A program made the position numbers and the translations under genes. From positions 38,025,501 through 38,089,500 of the forward strand of contig JAPTOF010000001.1 of assembly GCA_028554755.1 (NCBI GenBank): DNA of 64,000 nucleotides, read 5' to 3'. The DNA is from Cordia subcordata. Lineage: Eukaryota; Streptophyta; Magnoliopsida; Boraginales; Cordiaceae. Positions 56,632-64,000 of this stretch are shown here, one piece after another (position 1 is the stretch's first letter; every line of letters begins with the position of its first letter). The notes beneath the pieces are model-generated. The model was not told the origin of the DNA. It saw only the letters and a list, made by a program, of their open reading frames with translations, and made no database searches.

Positions 56632-58676
56632 ATGGTGCACAAGATTCCTGATGAGCTTGAGGCTGCAACAAGTGCAGATAATTATGATCGTGCAAGTGAA
56701 CTAAAAGCTTTTGACGACACCAAAGCTGGTGTTAAAGGCCTACTAGATGCTGGCATCACAAAAGTCCCCAGGATGTTCTTTACACAACCAGATGAGTATG
56801 ATAAGCAGCATGATCCTAGCAAGAACCGATTTAGTATTCCAGTTATCGACCTGGAAGGCGTCAAAGAAGATCCTTTTCGGCGTAAAGTAATCGTGGACAT
56901 AGTCAGGGATGCGTGCGAGGAAGGAGGATTCTTCCAGGTGGTCAATCATGGAATTCCAGTCCCTGTCCTGGATGAGATGCTGGATGGGGTAAGGAGATTC
57001 TATGAGCAAGATACTGAGGTGAAGAAGCAATGGTACACAAGAGATGGCGCGAAAACCGTTGTCTATAACAGCAACTTTGATTTGTATAGGGCAGCTTCTG
57101 CTAACTGGAGGGATACCACCTATTGCGTGGTGGCTCCGACGCCTCCCAGTCCGGATGAATTGCCCGAGGCGTGCAGGTATGGATTTTTACTGTTAAACCA
57201 GTCCTGATGCAAGAAAACTACTTCAAAGCAATAGCTTCTTTTCTTTTCTGAAAACCATTAGTAGAATACAAGAAAAATTGCCGTCTATCGAAACTGTGGG
57301 AGAATTGACTCTCATTCACAGATAGAAACGCTTAAAGAAGGATGCTGATAAAGATTAAACAATTTGGTGAGGAATTTCTGCATCATGTCCTGATTGCACT
57401 ATGTTTTTCTTGATGGTACTAAGTTCTTTCTTCTTGATAATTTTACCATGAATCCAAATATTTGTGCAGGATAAAATGCACGTTACCCCCTGTTCCAATT
57501 GGGAAATTAACGACTAACACCCAATCAAATTGAAGCATTTGGATAGATAATCTTTAGTGCATGCTTGTCAGTACCAGAGTACCTTCTCCTAGTTCTGTAA
57601 AGAATGTTCAACAAAGATAACATGATGGCATTTCAGCCTTGATGTGCTATCCGACAGCAATTTAGAAGGCTCAAATTCTGAATATTGCATATGGACTATC
57701 AAAGCTGCAGAAAAAAATTTCTTTCCGCATAGTAGTTATAGGCAACTAAACAATTCAGGGAATACTGAAAAAATTGTAGACATTTTATCAACAGAATTAC
57801 ATAATATGAGATCTTCAAAAACCATTCTATGCCTTTCAGTCACCTGAGATAACTCAATCTGCTGCAGGGACATTCTCATCGAGTACTCAAAGCGAGTAAT
57901 GAAATTAGGCCATTCTTTGTTTGAACTGTTATCCGAGGCTGTTGGACTCGAACCTAGTCGATTGAATGACATGGAGAGCTCTAAGGGGCTTGCTGTTTTG
58001 TACCATTACTACCCGGCCTGTCCTGAGCCACAACTAACTTTGGGAGCTAGCAGGCATGCTGACTATGACTTTCTTACAGTTCTGCTGCAAGATCATATTG
58101 GTGGCCTTCAGGTTCTCCATCAAAATCAGTGGTTTGATATCCCTCCTACACCAGGAGCTCTAGTAGTGAATGTAGGAGATCTCTTACAGGCAAGTCTCTG
58201 GTTGATATTCTCTGTTTTAGGCAGAATCACCAAAATTGCTTATGAGAAGTTAATTATCTTCTTTTATCCAATTCCACTGTTCATATTAGCTATCTTAACT
58301 TACATATGACACATATTCTAATTGCAAAATAAGTATTACTCCTTTCTTTATGATGCTCCAACTGATAAAAAGCATGAATCTCAAAATACACAAGTAATTC
58401 TTTCGAAATTTTTTAACATTTCAGCTTATATCAAATGACAAGTTCAAGAGTAGTCAGCACAGAGTACTGGCAAACAAGCTTGGTCCAAGAGTATCTGTGG
58501 CATGCTTTTTCACTACAGGTCTGCTGCCATTACCAAAGCTTTATGGACCCATTGAGGAGTTGGTATCTGAAGAAAATCCACCAAAATATAAGGCAACTAC
58601 AGTGAGAGATTATTCACTTCACTACAATGCAAAAGGGATAGGTGGTACTTCTGCCCTGTTAGATTTTAGGATTTGA
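56632..58676 (+). CDS. 2-oxoglutarate/Fe(II) dioxygenase B (ACC-oxidase-homolog / DOXC type)
   Basis: Three exons: 56632-57176, 57868-58189, 58425-58676 (1119 nt, 372 aa). The start [11 protein letters not shown] precedes the family-typical [25 protein letters not shown] contains [12 protein letters not shown] and [16 protein letters not shown] with the canonical NHGIP motif. The catalytic domain carries H245 and D247 (HAD), H301 (QHRV), and R311-x-S313 (RVS). The end is [10 protein letters not shown]. Exon 2 is exactly the same length (322 nt) as in dioxygenase A, and intron 2 again uses a GC donor (CAG|GCAAGT). The likely role is hydroxylation or related oxidation in specialised metabolism; the substrate is unknown. 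It is a divergent paralog of the gene at 48794-51933, 4.7 kb away. A Copia element begins 160 bp after the stop, in or just beyond the 3' UTR. Confidence 0.93.
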
Positions 58677-58836
58677 AGTCTGCAAAATTAAATGTATTGT
58701 GAAAGAGAAGGTTATCTTTGTGATTTCATTTGCTGAATGTCCTTTGAACGAATTCAGATGTTTTTCCTGTGTTTTTAGCAAATAGTATAATCTTTGTCTA
58801 GCAAAAAGAAATATTAAACTTCAAATACACTAATAC

Positions 58837-59153
58837 TGTTAAATGTGGCTCATATTACATAATTAATATGTGTCATTTTCCTTCTAGTATATTGTTTTCT
58901 TTTCCTTGTAGAATACGAATTAAAATACTTGCGTACTATAAATAGGGGTTAGAATATTGTATTAGGTGCCTTAGGGCCACACCTCATAGAGGGGTGTGAG
59001 GTGAGAGAAATCAGAGTAAGCCTTGTAATATTCCAGATCACTAATAATTTATTCTCTGCTGTCCGTGGACGTAGGCTTTAAGGCCGAACCACGTAATTCT
59101 CCTGTGTCCCTTTTTTTCTCGTATTCTTCATGTTTGTATGTTTTTCCCCAACA
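58837..59153 (+). repeat. 5' LTR of the Copia element
   Basis: 317 bp, beginning TGTTAAATG and ending CCCAACA (TGTT...AACA inverted ends). It contains a TATA box at 58937. The left edge rests on the terminal pattern and lacks a 3' LTR for comparison. Confidence 0.75.
58937..58944 (+). promoter_or_regulatory. LTR TATA box (TATAAATA)
   Basis: TATAAATAGGGG in the middle of the 5' LTR, the expected place for the retrotransposon promoter. Confidence 0.6.
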
Positions 59154-59156
59154 AAC

Positions 59157-59168
59157 TGGTATCAGAGC
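59157..59168 (+). other. Primer-binding site (TGGTATCAGAGC)
   Basis: The perfect plant Copia PBS, complementary to the 3' end of initiator methionine tRNA, three bases after the LTR end. Confidence 0.92.
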
Positions 59169-59985
59169 TTAGGTATTAATCCATTGCTTAAGGGAAAAAG
59201 AAAAAATCAAAACTCACTGTGATACCAAAATTGCTCAAACCAAATGGTGCCTAACCAACAAAGGTCTTTACTCGGCGAGGAGTGCTCCGGTGCTGTCTAC
59301 ATTGAGCGTTGGTGGCTGGAGTGGAAGCTTACGTCTGTGGGTCGTGGTTCGTGTTTGGGTTTGAAGAACAAGCGAAGAAGATAGAGTTCGCGTGCTCTTG
59401 AGGTTAGTTTTTTATTTGGGTATTCAGGTTTTTTTTTTGGGAATTGGTTCAAGTTTGTAAAGTAAGTTTAGGGTTCATAGGCTTTGGGTCTTTGGGTTTA
59501 TTTGGATCGGGCTTGGGTAGTGGCCTTGTCCAATTTTGGCTAGGTGTTGGGTCTTGGGTTAATTAATTTTTGTTGAGCTTGGGTTCTAGGCCAAAAAAAT
59601 AATAAATTCTTTTTTGGGTTTGGGCTTAGTTTAGGCCCAAACAATAAAAAAAGAAATTTTTATTTGGGCTTAGATTTAATCCTGAAAAAAAAAAGTGACC
59701 AATTGACCTGTTTGACCGCGTTGACCGGGGTTTGACTTTGACCATTGACCATAGGCCAAGGGTTGACCGGGTTTGATCAGAGCCTTATGTTTTTTGACGT
59801 GCTGAGTTCGTTTTTGGACTCTGTTTTTCTAGATTCTGCTCCGAAGTACGTGTTTAGGGATGGTGTTGACTTTGACCAATAGGTTTGACTTTGACTGGTG
59901 TTGAGCAAAGTTGACTGGGGTTGTTCCTAAGGTTTTTTTATGTGCTGAATCCGCTTTTGGGGTCCGTTGAGCCAAATTCCATCCC

Positions 59986-62900
59986 GACGTATGAGGTTTG
60001 AGCAAACGAAGATGTCTTCCACCGGTGGAAAGTTTGAAATCGAGAAGTTTGACGGGAGAATAAGTTTCAGTCTATGAGGGATCAAATTCAAGGCATTTAT
60101 GACAATGCAAGGACTTTGGAAAGTCATTGAAAAAGTGATCCCGGAGAAGATGGAACCAGTAGTGAGAGAAGAACTTGAAGCGAAAGCCTTGAGTGCAATA
60201 CATATGTCCGTGACGAATGAAGTATTGCTGGAGATTGTTGAGAAGACGATAGCAGTTGAGGCTTGAAATACTTTGGTGGAATTGCATGCATCTAAATCTG
60301 TCACAAATCGCCTCTACTTGAAGAAGCGATTGTATCATCTTAGAATGAAAGAAAATACCTCACTAAAACAACACCTTGATGAGTTTACCTCTTGTTTTAT
60401 TGCTTTGAAGGATGTGGGCATTAAAATTGATGACAAAGACCAAGCTATGATCCTGTTATGCTCTTTACCACCTTCATATATGAACTTTGTGGACACTATG
60501 TTGTATGGGAGGGATAAAATTACCTTTGAAGATGTGATTACTTCATTAAAATCGAAGAATCTTTAAACACATATCCAGGGACATAGGAAAGAAGTTCATG
60601 GGGAAGGTTTAGTGAGTAAAAGGAGATCGGAGAATAGAGGGGGATCTTCGGGTAGAAAGAAAAGCAAGTCAAGGTCAAAATCAAGAGCAAGGAAGCTATG
60701 CCGTTTTGAGTGTGGTGAAAAAGGGTCACATTAAGAAAGAATGTCCAAAACTGAAAAAGGGAAAGAAAAAAGTGGATAATTTAGCCAATGTGGTGGAGAG
60801 TGCTAACAGTGATAGGGAGAACTCGAGTAGTACTGGGGAAGTTTTGACTGTGAGTACATCATAGTGGCATAATCAATGAATTCTTGATACTAGTGCAACG
60901 TTCCATATGTGTCCTAGGTGTGACTAGTTCTCTTCTTATTCCAAAAGAGAAGGGAAAGTCTTTCTAGGCAATGATCTTTCGTTGAAGGTGAAGGGAATGG
61001 GCATCGTAAATATCAAGATGTTTGATGGTATTACAAGATCTCTTGAGTGTTGGCATGTACCGGAGCTGAAGAAAAACTTGATTTCTCTTGGGCGTTTGGA
61101 TTCTCATGGGTACAAATTCCAAAGTGAGAATGGCGTCTAAAATGTGACCAAAGGTGCAATTGTGCTCTTAAAAGGGAACTTGATTGGCGGCCTATATGTT
61201 CTTCAAGGTAGTACGGTTATAGGTGTTGTAGCTGTTGCATCCAAGGAGAGTGATAATGACACTACACAGTTATTGCATAAAAGTTTAGGCCATATGAGCG
61301 AGAGGGGACTGACCGAGCTCAGTAAGAGGATTTGCTTTGTGGGCACAGAATGTTTTTTGCTTGAATTTTGTGAGCATTGTCTTTTTGGAAAGCAAACCAG
61401 GGTAAAGTTCAGCAAGGGGCAGGAGAATACCAACGGTACACTTGATTACATTCATTCTGATATTAAGGGTCTTAATAAAGTTCCTTCCAAGAAAGGTGTC
61501 AGGTATTACATCACTTATTGATGCATACTCTCGGATGGTTTGGGTATACTTCTTGAAAACTAAAGATGAGGCGTTTCCAACATTTGTCGAGTGAAAGACG
61601 TTGATTGAGAAGTAGACTGGTAAACTGATCAAGCGTCTTAGAACTGACAATGGGTTGGAATACTGCAATAAAGAGTTTGATGAGTTCTGCAGGAAACATG
61701 GCATTGTGAGACACCGCACATGTATAGGGATACCACAACAAAATAGAGTTGCAGAATGCATGAATAAAACTCTGGTAGAGAGATCTCGTTGTATGCTCTC
61801 CCATTATGTCTTGAGTCAAGACTTTTGGGCTAAAGCCGTTAATACGACGTGCTACTTGGTGAATAGGTCTCTATCCAAAGCTATTGAATTGAAAACTCCT
61901 TTTAAGTTATGGTCTAGTAAGCCTGCTGACTACTCTCGATTGAGGGTGTTCGGTTGCCCTGCATACGCTTATGTGAAGGATTGCAAGTTGGAGCCGAGGG
62001 CAAAGAAATGCATATTCCTAGGCTATGTGTCCAAGAGGAAAGGTTACAGGTTGTGGTGTACAGATCTAAAGTCTCCAGGTTTCCTCGTCAGTAGGGATGT
62101 TACATTCAATGAGTCTGCTTCATTAGATCAAGAAAAGGAGAAAGCGATAGCTAGTTTAAACCACGGTGTCAAAGAGCAGGTGGAGGTATTTGCTGATGTT
62201 CCAAATGTTTCATCTAGCAATAGTAGTAGTCCAATTCAGCAGACTCAACCAACTGAAGTGCATGATCAAAATGTGCCTAAACAACAGAAGTACAGCATTG
62301 CTACTGAGCGAGAAAGGAGACAGATTAGAGAGCCTCAAAGGTATGGATACGCCAATCTTATTGCTTATTCTTTAACTGTTGCTGAAACAATTGAAGGACA
62401 TGAGCCGAATTCACACAAAGAGGCTATATCTAGAAACGATTCTTCTCAGTGGGAAGGTGCCATGAGTGAAGAGATTGTGTCTCTTCAAAAGAATCAAACT
62501 TGGGAACTTGTTGAATTATTTGAGGGACAGCGAGTTGTCAGTTGCAAATGGGTTTACAAGAAAAAGGAAGGTACTCTAGGGGTTGAAGGTCCTCAGTACT
62601 AGGCGCGATTGGTGGCAAAAGACTATACACAAAGGGAGGGTGTTGACTTCAATGAAGTGTTCCCTCCGTTTGTGAAGTATAGCTCTATTAGGGTTTTACT
62701 TGTCTTGATTGCTCTTCATGACTTAGAGCTTGAGCAGTTAGATGTGAAAACAGCATTTTTGAATGGTGATCTTGAAGAGCAAATTTACATGAGTCAACCG
62801 GAGGGGTATGGAATTCCTGATAAGGATAACCATGTTTGCAAACTGAATAAGTCCTTGTATGGGTTGAAGCAATCGCCTCGACAATGGTACAAGAGATTTG

Positions 62901-63960
62901 ACACATTCATGGTAGGCACTGGATATATAAGGAGTGCCTATGACAGTTGTGTGTATCTCAAGAAGCTTCCAGATGGTTCGTTTGTGTACTTGTTCTTGTA
63001 TGTTGATGATATGCTTATTGCTGCTAAAAGCATATTTGCAATCGACGAATTAAAGAAGCAGTTGGGTGATGAGTTTGAGATGAAGGATCTTGGAGCAGCG
63101 AAGAAGATTCTTGTCATGGAGATTCGCAGGGATAGAAACGCTAGGAAGCTATTCTTGTCTCAATAGAGTTATATTGAAAAAGTGCTGGAGCGTTTCGAGA
63201 TGCATAAAGCTAAGCCTATGAGTGTGCCGCTTGCTGCTCATTTCAAGTTATCTGCAGATTTGTCACCAAAAACCGAGGAGGAGGTAGAGCGTATGTCTCA
63301 TGTTCCATACTTAAGTGTTATTGGTAGCTTGATGTATACTATGTTGTGCACTCGTCTTGACATTTCACATGCAGTTAGTGTTGTGAGCAGGTATATGGCA
63401 TCGTTTGGAAAAGCACACTGGGAAGTGGTGAAATGGATAATGAGATATTTGCATGGCACTGCGAATGTAGGTTTGCTATTTAGCAAAATGACTGGAGATT
63501 GCTCGAGGTTGATGGGTTATTGTGATTCAGACTTTGCGGGTGACCTTGATAAGAGAAGATTTCTGACGGATTACGTGTTTACTCTCTCTGGATGTGCTAT
63601 CAGTTGGAAAGCGACATTACAGTCTACTGTGGCATTGTCAACTACTAAGATGGAGTACATGACAATTACAGAAGTTGTGAAGGAGGTTATGTGGTTACAA
63701 GGCCTGGTTCGTGATCTTAGATTGCAACAAGATACAAGTACATTATTTTATGATAGCTAGAATGCAATCCATTTGACGAAGAATCAGATGTATCATGAGA
63801 GAACTAAACACATTGATGTTAGATATCACTTTATCAGAGATGTTGTGTCACAAGGAATCATATCGGCGCAGAAGATTTCTACCCATGAGAATCCAGCAGA
63901 TATAATGACCAAGGTGGTTCCAGTCAGCAAGTTTAAGCATTGCTTGGACTTGGTTGCTAT
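59986..63960 (+). pseudogene. Copia gag-pol, interrupted by stops and frameshifts
   Basis: Gag (UBN2-type) runs from about 59990 to 60570, with YHLRMKENTSLKQHLDEF in a clean frame at 60273-60566. A basic region and a shifted zinc knuckle (CGEKG..H..EC) lie near 60700-60750. The protease motif near 60880 reads DTSA where DSGA is usual. The pre-integrase HKSLGHMSERGLTELSK region is at about 61275. Integrase follows with HSDIKG, DNGLEY and the catalytic acidic residues; a one-base shift lies near 61515. Reverse transcriptase (62430-63100) has WVYKKK, QLDVKTAFLNGDLEEQIYMS and the YVDDM active site at 62999-63013. RNase H has YCDSDFAG, TKMEYM and RTKHIDVRYHFIRD. From 61655 onward one frame is open except for TAG codons near 62600, 63164 and 63758. 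This copy is not functional. Confidence 0.92.
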
Positions 63961-64000
63961 TTGCAGTGCAGAGTATTGGGCCCTTAAGGGCCATTGGCAG

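Larger units (their letters stand above)
58837..64000 (+). mobile_element. Ty1/Copia LTR retrotransposon, 3' end outside the window
   Basis: The 5' LTR is at 58837-59153, the PBS at 59157-59168, then a long leader (59170-59985) and a decayed gag-pol in Copia order (gag, protease, integrase, reverse transcriptase, RNase H) running to the window edge. The 3' LTR is not reached. The possible left target duplication is AATAC (58832-58836). It has the same orientation as the preceding dioxygenase gene. Confidence 0.92.

Overview
This is a nuclear chromosome segment from a flowering plant, most likely a eudicot (a more exact placement is not supported). The evidence is spliced genes with GT-AG introns, AT-rich intergenic DNA, plant-specific families (subgroup IVc bHLH, WAT1-related, CASP-like, plastid PEP/phosphate translocator, DOXC-type dioxygenases, prolamin-like), and MITE, MULE, Copia and LARD elements with a decayed plastid rDNA insertion. 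There is no sign of prokaryotic organisation.

Layout, left to right. 1-3.4 kb: AT-rich DNA with one Tourist-like MITE. 3.4-7.8 kb (+): five-exon bHLH gene of the iron-homeostasis IVc group. 9.7-11.1 kb: long foldback element. 11.7-12.2 kb (+): intronless prolamin-like/ECA1-type secreted protein, followed by a tandem duplication of about 430 bp. 14.2-14.7 kb (-): intronless SRPBCC/Bet v 1-fold (lachrymatory-factor-synthase-like) protein. 15.5-18.2 kb (-): seven-exon WAT1-related EamA transporter. 20.1-24.1 kb: LTR-like fragment and a 3.3-kb non-autonomous LTR element (LARD) on the minus strand, with a MITE nested in its 5' LTR. 24.4-25.3 kb: foldback carrying a G-quadruplex-like GGGGTA run. 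26.7-27.1 kb: decayed plastid 23S rDNA (NUPT). 27.3-29.6 kb (-): CASPL5B-type gene. 30.5-32.4 kb: foldback and a second MITE of the first family. 33.4-38.5 kb (-): nine-exon plastid PEP/phosphate translocator.

39.7-47.9 kb: a complete 8.1-kb Mutator-like element with a 10-bp target duplication, terminal inverted repeats, arrays of 19-bp palindromes inside both ends, and two convergent decayed genes: a plant-mobile-domain (MAIN-like) gene and a MuDR-type transposase. 48.8-51.9 kb (-) and 56.6-58.7 kb (+): two divergently oriented paralogous 2-oxoglutarate/Fe(II) dioxygenases with identical exon structure and a shared GC-AG intron. They are separated by a GC-rich block, a LINE remnant and an amplified LTR-tail array. 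58.8-64.0 kb: Ty1/Copia retrotransposon with 5' LTR, PBS and decayed gag-pol, truncated by the window edge, starting about 160 bp after the second dioxygenase.

The host genes do not form one pathway; the dioxygenase pair is the only local cluster. All splice models were read by eye from splice sites and conserved protein sequence. The reading frame closes exactly in every model, giving 226, 361, 152, 415, 374 and 372 residues for the spliced genes.
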